20,330 bases of DNA from IMG/VR virus record IMGVR_UViG_3300035698_002885, positions 1-20,330 of that record. One strand, 5' to 3'. The notes beneath the pieces are model-generated. The model did not search any database and was not told the origin of the DNA. It saw only the letters and a list, made by a program, of their open reading frames with translations. Position numbers and translations under genes: made by a program. This DNA is from a virus. Shown here piece by piece: positions 14,067 to 20,330 of this stretch (within the stretch, counting starts at the first letter, position 1; every line of letters begins with the position of its first letter).

Positions 14067-14540
14067 TTATTTGCTCTTACGCGGTTTCCGAGCCGGTGGA
14101 CATTTCTCAACGAACTCATAATATGAGTCCGGGTCAGACCTTGCTATTTGCTTCATAGCTTCGCCGGTATCAATCCCTTTTTCTTTGGCTAAATCGTGAG
14201 CCTGTTGGATAAAATCACCCTTTGAACCAGAGGAACTATCTGTACCGCTGGTATTAATTGCATCTGCACCCTCAACCGCTACGGTTTCGGTTGCTTTAGC
14301 GTCGGCGATTTCTTTGTCCTTGGCTTCGATGCCAGCTTTAAGATCGGCGTTTTCCTTTGCAAGAACATCGGCATATGCAATTTTAGCCTGATCTAATGAT
14401 GCACCGGCTTTAAATTGCGTTATAGCGAACTCCTGATTTTCAGGAAATGCCGCTAACATCTGATCGAACTTGCCCATAACTTCTTTTTCATTTTCAGCTT
14501 TGGCCGTCTCGATCAGTTCTTGAGACTCTTTTTCACTCAT
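14067..14540 (-). CDS. Nested scaffold protein from an internal start (Nu3-like)
   Basis: Inside the protease gene and in the same frame, the ATG at 14540 (codon 289, MSEKESQELIETAK) has AAAGGA seven bases upstream, as good as the site of most real genes here. Translation would give 157 residues: a charged helical body, a Ser/Gly-rich linker (TSGTDSSSGSKGD) and a C-terminal helix pair with a basic end. This matches the lambda C-Nu3 layout, in which the scaffold is the C-terminal third of the protease made separately. The scaffold guides capsid assembly and is removed later. No other scaffold gene is visible, and the capsid protein has no delta domain, which supports this reading. Confidence 0.65.
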   Translation of the reverse strand: MSEKESQELIETAKAENEKEVMGKFDQMLAAFPENQEFAITQFKAGASLDQAKIAYADVLAKENADLKAGIEAKDKEIADAKATETVAVEGADAINTSGTDSSSGSKGDFIQQAHDLAKEKGIDTGEAMKQIARSDPDSYYEFVEKCPPARKPRKSK

Positions 14541-15404
14541 AACTTTATCCTTTATGTTTGAGTTTACGGACGGTTCGATTTGGCCGTCACTATTTTCACT
14601 ATTTATAACTGTATCAATTAACCCCAATTCCTTAGCCTCCGCAGCTAACCACATTCGACCCGTAGCTAATGCTTGCACATTAGTTATGCCCATGTCGCGT
14701 CCCTCTGCGACGCTGGAAACAAACTGGGCCGCTAGGCCGCTGACTATTTCCTGAAACGGTTGCAATTGCTTGTCGGTAATTTCAGTACCAGGAACACCCG
14801 TTCCCTTAAATTCTCCCGAACTGATAACATTAACCTTGACCCCTTGGTTTTCCGCCATTTTGCTAAGATCAGTAATGACCATATAAACGCCAATTGATCC
14901 AATAGTCGCTCCACGATTAGCTTCGATCGTTCCTGCTTGCGACGCAAGCATATATCCAGCCGATGCGCATAAATCATTAACGCAAGCCGTTACGTTTTTC
15001 TCTTGTCGTAATGATTTCAAATCATCGACGACAAAATCAACGCCTGACACCTGCCCACCGGGAGACGATATATCGAGATTTACGTTTTTAATTTTTGGAT
15101 TAGATGATACCGATGCAATATCATTTCTGATTGCATCATAACCAGTTGCTTCAATTCCAAGCCACTTAAAATACGCTGGAACGGTTTTCATTAATACGCC
15201 GGTTACATGGATAGTTGCCGTCTCACCATTTATAGTCATGGCTGTTTGAGGTGCTTTGTCTCTTGCGTTCTCAATAGCAGCTATCATTGGCGATGCTTCA
15301 AAGCTGCTGATTCTTGTAAATAAATCAGTTAACTTTTCAGGCTGCATTGCCCACGGCTCTTTAGCTAATTCAGACAGATACGCCTGGTTCATGTACTCAC
15401 TCAT
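14067..15404 (-). CDS. S49-family head maturation protease with scaffold-like C-terminus
   Basis: A 445-residue protein of the SppA/lambda gpC type (peptidase S49). The protease domain spans about 55-265. The oxyanion-loop motif SPGG is at 114-117, the likely nucleophile is Ser148 (CASAGY), and the likely general base is Lys200 (GEFKG). From about residue 289 the sequence changes to a charged, helical, low-complexity region (KESQELIETAKAENEKEV, then ENADLKAGIEAKDKEIADAK), which looks like a scaffold. It ends in a short basic tail (CPPARKPRKSK). The start at 15404 overlaps the portal gene by eight bases and has AGAGGA upstream; a second ATG at 15392 is less favoured. The protease processes the scaffold and probably portal proteins during head maturation. 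Confidence 0.9.
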   Translation of the reverse strand: MSEYMNQAYLSELAKEPWAMQPEKLTDLFTRISSFEASPMIAAIENARDKAPQTAMTINGETATIHVTGVLMKTVPAYFKWLGIEATGYDAIRNDIASVSSNPKIKNVNLDISSPGGQVSGVDFVVDDLKSLRQEKNVTACVNDLCASAGYMLASQAGTIEANRGATIGSIGVYMVITDLSKMAENQGVKVNVISSGEFKGTGVPGTEITDKQLQPFQEIVSGLAAQFVSSVAEGRDMGITNVQALATGRMWLAAEAKELGLIDTVINSENSDGQIEPSVNSNIKDKVMSEKESQELIETAKAENEKEVMGKFDQMLAAFPENQEFAITQFKAGASLDQAKIAYADVLAKENADLKAGIEAKDKEIADAKATETVAVEGADAINTSGTDSSSGSKGDFIQQAHDLAKEKGIDTGEAMKQIARSDPDSYYEFVEKCPPARKPRKSK

Positions 15405-16914
15405 TATCTAAATCCTCTTTATTTTTAGCAGTATTGCCAGGGGTATCTGACTGGGTATTAACTGTTTCGGTTGGTTCTAATCCTGCAAATGTTTGCCACG
15501 GAACTACAACCTTGGTATCTTTTTCAATTTTCTGGGAGCGTTCTATAGCGTCGCGTACTTCTCGTTCGCGGATATTTACAATATCCTCGCGCTCAAACCC
15601 TAGAGACTTACACACTTGACCATGTGTGGCGTATGACCTATCGACCTTCGACCCCCATGCTTGTACTTCTTTGAGTTGATCGAGCCACGGGAACGATGGT
15701 TTAATCCATTCATGCCTGTCAAAGTCAGGTGATTGCTTGCCTTTAATAAGTCCCGATGCTTGCCATGATCTAATCTTCCAATCAAAAATCTCATTTAACG
15801 CCGTTTCCAAAAGCGACTGCCACGACGTAAACGTCTTAAATGTCTGCTCTAATACCGCCCGCGATTGGCTATAATTGGATTTCGTCCAGTCAAGCAGGAT
15901 TATTTCTAAAGGTAGTCCCAAAGGCAATCCCAGGAGGCGTAAGAACATATTGATCGACGACGGAAAATTGCTTCCCGGCAAATCGTGCTTTATAGATTCG
16001 ATCTTGTCGCCTGGTTCGCCGTGGAAGACTAAAGCATAATCCAATTCCTGAACACGCATTGCCAATTCGTCGTCCGTTGCAGTTGTATCCGCAGAGCTTT
16101 CGTCAAAAGCTAAAGAGTTTGCATTTTCACGGGTTACAGATACCGCCAGTCTTGCCAGCAGTTGCCAAGCTATTGCCTCGGAGTCACAAACATCATTGAT
16201 TCGGTGTAGCATCGCAAAGACTGATTGACACGGTGGAACGGTTCTTATACTGGATGGCCGGTCGGGGTCGGTTACAAATATAAACTCCTTAGGCTCATAG
16301 GGTTTAGCTTTGCCTGCTTGAACATAACCACTGGGATTATAAGGACTTACCCAATACTTTGTAGGCTTACCTACGCTGGTAGTCTCTATCCCATTCTTGA
16401 GCTTTTGACCCTTGCCCGCTATTTGTTCAGCTTCGATATGTTGGACTAAACCATTTTTAACCTTGATTAACCCGGTATCCCCCGCAACGAACATTTCACG
16501 AATAATCATCCGTTCGACGCGTTCGCCGGTTTGAATCCCTTTAACCTCCGGGCTTTTCCAATAGTTTTTCCATAAAGCCTCGATTTTAGCTGCGTTTTTC
16601 TTGTTCTTGCTTAAAACTTGTAAACTAAAACCGTTACCGACTATATAATTTACGGCCCTTTCGAGCATCCCGTAATATATCCCATTGTCACGCATGAACT
16701 TACGCGACTGATTGACTAATGTTGCCCGGTCATATTCTAAACTTTGAAACCCTGCTGACTGAGGCGACATTCTACCTTCACGCCGCGAAACAGTTACAGA
16801 ATGATACCCCGTTGCAGAATAACATCCTTGCTTGTTAGGGGTTTGTACGCCTGACCTTGAATGACCATTGCTTTGGGCTTGAGTGGTAACAGATCGTATA
16901 GGTCTGGTACTCAT
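15397..16914 (-). CDS. Portal protein (lambda gpB family)
   Basis: A 505-residue protein of the lambda-type portal family, close to lambda gpB (533). It forms the dodecameric ring at the capsid vertex through which DNA passes. Family features by eye: an N-terminal helix with RKFMRDNGIYYGMLERAVNY and VGNGFSL at about 72-98; an insertion-poor wing with ALWKNYWKSPE and EMFVAGDTGLIKV; ICDSEAIAW-like helix (DVCDSEAIAWQLLARLAV); the central LVFHGEPGDKIE segment; and NFPSSINMFLRLLGLPLGLP, a typical stretch before the stem helices (YSQSRAVLEQTFKTF). The C-terminal crown includes VQAWGSKVDRSYAT. GGAGG lies eight bases before the start, which overlaps the upstream stop by four bases (ATGA). Confidence 0.92.
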   Translation of the reverse strand: MSTRPIRSVTTQAQSNGHSRSGVQTPNKQGCYSATGYHSVTVSRREGRMSPQSAGFQSLEYDRATLVNQSRKFMRDNGIYYGMLERAVNYIVGNGFSLQVLSKNKKNAAKIEALWKNYWKSPEVKGIQTGERVERMIIREMFVAGDTGLIKVKNGLVQHIEAEQIAGKGQKLKNGIETTSVGKPTKYWVSPYNPSGYVQAGKAKPYEPKEFIFVTDPDRPSSIRTVPPCQSVFAMLHRINDVCDSEAIAWQLLARLAVSVTRENANSLAFDESSADTTATDDELAMRVQELDYALVFHGEPGDKIESIKHDLPGSNFPSSINMFLRLLGLPLGLPLEIILLDWTKSNYSQSRAVLEQTFKTFTSWQSLLETALNEIFDWKIRSWQASGLIKGKQSPDFDRHEWIKPSFPWLDQLKEVQAWGSKVDRSYATHGQVCKSLGFEREDIVNIREREVRDAIERSQKIEKDTKVVVPWQTFAGLEPTETVNTQSDTPGNTAKNKEDLDNE

Positions 16915-17186
16915 GTCAACATCCTCCCACGCGTGAAGGATGTTTTAGTTGATCGGCTCGTAGTCCCCGCCGCTGCAATATAGCTTTCTAGCTTCCCCTT
17001 TTCACTATCAATGCTCGCATAATTGATCGATTCATTTTCACCACTTATCGACTCAGCCCGATTAATCAACAACCACCGCACAGCCTCCAAAGCTAAAACC
17101 GCCTTGGCAGGACTACCGTCCCATGAGAGGTTATCATTATATTGAGCCAACGCTGTCGCAAGAGTACTTGAGCTTGTTAATGACAT
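16911..17186 (-). CDS. Small head-tail connector candidate (gpW position), 91 aa
   Basis: A small protein between the terminase block and the portal, the position of lambda gpW (68 residues, head-tail connector). I chose the ATG at 17186 (MSLTSSSTLATALAQYNDNL), preceded by TGGAAAA; a longer frame starting with GTG at 17231 lacks a ribosome binding site. Two helices are evident: LATALAQYNDNLSW, and SPAKAVLALEAVRWLLINRAES with the pattern of a small helical hairpin, followed by GKLESYIAAAG and a basic, serine-rich C-terminus (TSRSTKTSFTRGRM). The 4-base overlap with the portal gene supports translation. The gpW role is inferred from size and order; a DNA-binding helper is also possible. Confidence 0.68.
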   Translation of the reverse strand: MSLTSSSTLATALAQYNDNLSWDGSPAKAVLALEAVRWLLINRAESISGENESINYASIDSEKGKLESYIAAAGTTSRSTKTSFTRGRMLT

Positions 17187-17266
17187 ACTTTTTTCCAATA
17201 GTGACCATTCACTACCAGAAATATACACCACAAGCCCAAGTAATCAAGCAAGATAATTCACTTTTG

Positions 17267-17299
17267 CGAAATAGTTTACAGATTTTGTAAACTATTGCG
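17267..17299. repeat. 27-bp perfect dyad in the gap before the gpW-position gene
   Basis: AATAGTTTACA (17270-17280) and TGTAAACTATT (17286-17296) form a perfect 11-bp inverted repeat around a 5-base centre; with one mismatch it extends to CGnAATAGTTTACA. It lies in the 136-base gap between two genes. No U-run follows on either strand, so it looks more like a protein binding site or RNA processing hairpin than a terminator. Confidence 0.55.
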
Positions 17300-17322
17300 A
17301 ATATATCCACAAATGCGTAGTA

Positions 17323-17613
17323 TTATTTAAGGATTTCCTGCATAACCGTGAAAGTTCGATTGCAATGTACCCGATTACACTTGCGATATTGCACGTTTCC
17401 CTGTGTTGACGTAGCTTTTGAGTCGTCCACTTTGCACCACGGGCATTTTTTACGGGGGAAATAGTACTGCGGATCGGGCTTTTTCGCCGCTTCTTGCGTG
17501 GAAGAAGCTACTAAAGGCTTAGGTTTTTCGGTATTTTTATCGACATTTTTGATTGTACCTGATGTTACTTTCTTCTTCGCGGTCTTTTTCTTTGTTTTCT
17601 TGACTTTAGCCAT
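17323..17613 (-). CDS. Small lysine-rich zinc-ribbon protein, 96 aa
   Basis: A 96-residue protein with a basic N-terminal tail (MAKVKKTKKKTAKKK) and a C-terminal zinc ribbon: Cys57 and Cys60 (CPWC), then Cys79 and Cys84 (KCNRVHCNRTF). The pattern CPxC ... C-x4-C-x2-TF resembles the Ogr/Delta family of phage late-gene activators, in which 'C....C..TF' closes the zinc site, but the basic tail is not part of that family. It could also be a DNA-packaging helper. The start at 17613 has AGGAG six bases upstream. Placed between an HD-like protein and the gpW-position gene, so a regulatory role inside the operon it belongs to would be unusual. Confidence 0.7.
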   Translation of the reverse strand: MAKVKKTKKKTAKKKVTSGTIKNVDKNTEKPKPLVASSTQEAAKKPDPQYYFPRKKCPWCKVDDSKATSTQGNVQYRKCNRVHCNRTFTVMQEILK

Positions 17614-17645
17614 TTTAGCTCCTGTTGTTAGGGGTTTGTTTTTGG

Positions 17646-18191
17646 TTATTTATTATCTGATTTCGATACCTTTGCTTTGAAGCAACGTAAACATCTGTCC
17701 ATATATTTAACAACCTGACCCCACTGATAATCATTAAAATACTTGATATGGCTCCTTTTCCAAACCGTTTCGTAATACTTCTCGAAATCCCCTTCGCCAA
17801 ACTCATCTGCCATTGCCTGTAAGTCGCAAGCCATTTCGATAATTTCCATAGAAGTCATCATACCTTGCCTGTTTTCAAACCTCTCTGGATGGTGGTTCTC
17901 TATCTGGTAATGATCTAAACACGCTATGTCAAATACTTCTTGCTGCTCATTTATTAATTCAGTACCGTTCTTTTTATGCCAAGAGAATTCAGCATATGCG
18001 GAATATTGCTCGTCGCTAAACTTGGTTGAATCGTGGATTAATGCGTTCCACATAAGAATCCTTTTTTCGTCATCTGTCATCATAAAGTCATTCCCGCAGT
18101 GCGTCAATAAATAATACACATTAGCCTGAACACGTCGTATATGCTCATAAGTTCTTTTTAGATAATAATCGTTTTTTTCTTGGTTTTCCAT
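17646..18191 (-). CDS. DUF5662-like HD-domain protein, 181 aa
   Basis: A 181-residue helical protein with an HD-superfamily metal pattern: His17 (YEHIRRV), His53-Asp54 (IHDSTKF), His94 (LDHYQ), His100/His101 (NHHPERF) and Asp123 (MACDLQAM). The HDxxKF block followed by E...Y is typical of DUF5662 proteins, which occur often in phages and have no proven function. HD proteins usually are metal-dependent phosphohydrolases acting on nucleotides or nucleic acids, but the substrate here is unknown. The start at 18191 has AAGGAG five to six bases upstream, nine bases after the terminase gene, so it is in the same operon. It has no counterpart in lambda at this place. Confidence 0.75.
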   Translation of the reverse strand: MENQEKNDYYLKRTYEHIRRVQANVYYLLTHCGNDFMMTDDEKRILMWNALIHDSTKFSDEQYSAYAEFSWHKKNGTELINEQQEVFDIACLDHYQIENHHPERFENRQGMMTSMEIIEMACDLQAMADEFGEGDFEKYYETVWKRSHIKYFNDYQWGQVVKYMDRCLRCFKAKVSKSDNK

Positions 18192-18200
18192 CGTATCTCC

Positions 18201-20252
18201 TTAATATCTAGATTTAATCTTCTTGCCCGCCGTACGCTTGGCAGGGCGTTTAATTGGTTTAGTTGGTTTGGGGGTTGGTTTTGTTTCGGTCTTGGTTAAA
18301 GCCTTTATTCCTAGCATGTTAGCAACTGCGTAATTACCTGCCACGGTATCCAAATAATGATTATGACGGTACGTCACAACGAACCCCTCGCTCCAACCCT
18401 TGCCCGGCTGGAACTCCCTAACCCATTGTTCAGCAACTATTTGGCGTGCGAAGTCTCGATGCTTCACCGGGTCGCTACCGTAAAGACTGATACTACCTTG
18501 CATTTTTTCAGGGATCATAAACCCAGTATGTACCGCGTTTTTGAAATAATCGGCGTCCAGATTGAACAACCAACCGTACCGGGGCAGCTGGGAAGCGTAC
18601 CAATGGTGACCTATTTTCTTGGTTTTCGCCGTACCCTTTGAAGCCGGTTGTTTATATTTGGCCTTACCCGAACCAGTGCCGAACCCCTGAGCGGGCCGGA
18701 ATACTCCGCGGGTTTCCTGGCAGAATAGGCAGACCGGGTCGGGTAGCCAATTAGAATCAACCAATCCAAGATCAACATGGCGAACTTCCCCGGTATCAGC
18801 ATTAGCCCATCCGTTATCCCGCTCCCACGTGTAAAAATCCACTAAAGCGGAATGGATAGCGTTCTCTACCGACTCCTTATTTTCGTCTGAATTGAGCTTG
18901 CCGGTATGCGGAGAGTGAACGGGTTCGGTTCCGTAATCCACGATATACCCCTCCAGCCCTTGCCGCCATGCGACGATTGACCAATGCAACAAACGCCCGC
19001 CCACATCGATATAGCAGGTTAGTTTCTCACACCACGCCGGGACAACACCACGCTCTAAGTGATTAACCTTCTTGCAAACCGTTGCTATTTCAAGGTTTAC
19101 GCTCCCCTGCGTGTTGTCCTCTGGCTCGTTTTGGTACTCGCAGGCAAAGTCAGTCCAGCCCATATCGGCTATTAAAACATAAGTGGCTTCCAATGCAGAT
19201 AACTCGAACTCCTTATTGTATCGGTACTTATTGCTAACCTCCGCCCCTTTGTCCATCTTCTTACGGGTCTTCTTATAATATAAGTGGGCATCCTTACCCA
19301 GCTTATCACCCTCTATCTGACCGGCTCTGCGTAACTCTATAAACCTGTCCCACATCTCCAAGTTATCGGGTTTCTTAATAAGTAGCTTTTGACGGACGCC
19401 ATGCCAAGCCGGCTGCCTTTTCGGGTCAGTGTATTCGTCAATAATACAATCTTTTTTAATGATCGTGCCTAGCATAACAGCAGATATTTTCTTACCGGGG
19501 CCAGCTAAACCTATCACATCTTGATTAACAGTCGCTTTCCTGGCTCTGGACTGCGAAACACTATAGGCACTTTCGCGGGTTTCTATATCGTCCAGGATTA
19601 CATTATCAGGACGGATTGCCCGCTTATTCAATCCCCGGATTGCCCCGTCGATTCCACGAGTCATAATAATAGCCTTGGCAGCAAGGGAGTTTTTAATCTC
19701 TGGCATCGTGATTATATCCCGGCCCCATTCTAAATTAGTCCGTTCACCCTCGCAAATCTGCATCCTGGCCCGTTGGGCCGCACCTTCCAGCTTCATCACC
19801 GGATAGCAAATTTCGGGGAAGTCCTCTGCCAATAATTCCGAAGACTCGTACATATATTGGATATTCTCCAAAGAATTAGCAGCCTCTGCCTTGTTAGCGT
19901 TTATCAATACTACAAAATTCATTCGCCCATAATTCACCTCGTGAGTTATAAAACCCCGCGTAATCTGGGACTTACCGCCGCCACGCTCCGCCGCCAATGC
20001 CTGCCAGCCAAGAGAATCGACACCGGATTTTAACACCTTGAGTATATATTTCTGGTCATTAGAGAAGGGGTTAAAATAGATGTAGTCAAAGTAAGTCCGC
20101 AGATAATACTCAGTATTTCCCTTAGCTTTCCGCCGGCGGCGTAGGTTCTTGATCGCGGGGATCGGGCCAATGTCGCGCTCACTAGCTCGACGCTTTTGGC
20201 GGGCTTCCAAGTCGTATTGGTTTAAGGTTTTTTGTTGATCAGGTGGAGTCAT
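18201..20252 (-). CDS. Terminase large subunit
   Basis: A 683-residue DNA-packaging motor with both expected domains. ATPase: Walker A-like AAERGGGKSQ at 88-97, Walker B NVILDDIE at 217-224 with the catalytic Glu likely at 224. Nuclease (RNase H fold): Asp416 (YIDVGG), Asp499 (LVDSNW) and Asp635 (HYLDTVAG) are the likely metal ligands. An unusual basic N-terminal region (RRRRKAK) and a Pro/Lys-rich C-terminal tail (TKPTPKPTKPIKRPAKR) flank the core; the tail may contact the portal. The ATG at 20252 has only AGAGG at a long distance, so initiation looks weak; the next Met is at residue 111, inside the ATPase domain, so this start is retained. A small subunit is not visible in the window. Confidence 0.93.
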   Translation of the reverse strand: MTPPDQQKTLNQYDLEARQKRRASERDIGPIPAIKNLRRRRKAKGNTEYYLRTYFDYIYFNPFSNDQKYILKVLKSGVDSLGWQALAAERGGGKSQITRGFITHEVNYGRMNFVVLINANKAEAANSLENIQYMYESSELLAEDFPEICYPVMKLEGAAQRARMQICEGERTNLEWGRDIITMPEIKNSLAAKAIIMTRGIDGAIRGLNKRAIRPDNVILDDIETRESAYSVSQSRARKATVNQDVIGLAGPGKKISAVMLGTIIKKDCIIDEYTDPKRQPAWHGVRQKLLIKKPDNLEMWDRFIELRRAGQIEGDKLGKDAHLYYKKTRKKMDKGAEVSNKYRYNKEFELSALEATYVLIADMGWTDFACEYQNEPEDNTQGSVNLEIATVCKKVNHLERGVVPAWCEKLTCYIDVGGRLLHWSIVAWRQGLEGYIVDYGTEPVHSPHTGKLNSDENKESVENAIHSALVDFYTWERDNGWANADTGEVRHVDLGLVDSNWLPDPVCLFCQETRGVFRPAQGFGTGSGKAKYKQPASKGTAKTKKIGHHWYASQLPRYGWLFNLDADYFKNAVHTGFMIPEKMQGSISLYGSDPVKHRDFARQIVAEQWVREFQPGKGWSEGFVVTYRHNHYLDTVAGNYAVANMLGIKALTKTETKPTPKPTKPIKRPAKRTAGKKIKSRY

Positions 20253-20263
20253 TTTAAGTGCTT

Positions 20264-20292
20264 ATTTTGTGCCTCTCATAACTTGTTGTCAA
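20264..20292 (-). promoter_or_regulatory. Weak promoter candidate upstream of the terminase gene
   Basis: On the coding strand TTGACA (20292-20287) is followed after 17 bases by CAAAAT (20269-20264), a full -35 match and a partial -10 match. A start there would leave almost no leader before the ATG at 20252. The same stretch can also be read as the end of an upstream gene (a frame ending TGA at 20278-20276), so this may be chance. The 78-base right end holds nothing else clear. Confidence 0.25.
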
Positions 20293-20330
20293 TGCATAAC
20301 TTACGTACAAAGTGTTGCGCACGAGGGCCA

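Noticed and set aside
14744-14977. Minus-strand frame of 77 codons inside the protease gene, and the many plus-strand frames across the window
   Set aside because: They overlap well-supported genes, lack ribosome binding sites and have biased, non-protein-like composition; all are shadows.
17187-17231. GTG start at 17231 for the gpW-position gene
   Set aside because: No ribosome binding site before it, and the extra residues do not look like a natural N-terminus.
20276-20329. Tail end of an upstream gene, possibly the small terminase subunit
   Set aside because: Only 17 codons are visible before TGA at 20278-20276, too few to support a call; two other frames look equally possible.
1-20330. 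CRISPR array, tRNA, integrase or attachment site
   Set aside because: No regularly spaced repeats, cloverleaf-like sequence, recombinase motifs or flanking direct repeats were seen.

Overview
This window is the virion-building (morphogenesis) region of a tailed bacteriophage or prophage. All genes lie on the minus strand, so the region reads from right to left. The gene order follows phage lambda closely (A, W, B, C with nested Nu3, D, E, FII, Z, U, V, G-GT, H, M/L), which points to a long, non-contractile siphovirus-type tail. No integrase, lysis gene, replication gene, tRNA or host gene is present, so lifestyle and host cannot be decided. Moderate GC content, good AAGGAG-type ribosome binding sites and a beta-helix protein with a C-terminal motif common in environmental bacteria fit an uncultured Gram-negative-type host, but that is only an inference.

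Packaging and capsid, right to left: terminase large subunit (20252-18201); a small HD-domain-like protein of DUF5662 type (18191-17646); a small lysine-rich zinc-ribbon protein (17613-17323); a small gpW-position protein (17186-16911); a lambda-type portal (16914-15397); an S49 head protease (15404-14067) with an internal start that probably makes a separate scaffold; two tandem paralogous decoration-type proteins of 308 residues; and the major capsid protein (12003-11053).

Between capsid and neck genes lies an accessory block: a 57-residue membrane-anchored protein, a 68-residue helical protein, a 113-residue unknown, a 366-residue beta-helix protein and a 950-residue fibre-like protein. 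It is followed by a fibronectin-like/head-tail joining fusion (6341-5604).

Tail: a gpZ-like protein, a tail-terminator candidate, the tail tube, a 59-residue unknown, a tail-assembly chaperone pair joined by a very likely -1 ribosomal frameshift on nine adenines (3071-3063), a short tape measure protein, a 285-residue tail protein, and the start of another gene running off the left edge.

Most neighbours overlap by 1, 4 or 8 bases, suggesting one translationally coupled operon. The larger gaps sit around the most abundant structural proteins and carry RNA hairpins. One pairs perfectly with the ribosome binding site of the capsid gene. The features most worth checking are the frameshift with its cysteine-rich extension, the nested scaffold, the capsid leader hairpins, the paired decoration proteins and the fibre block.
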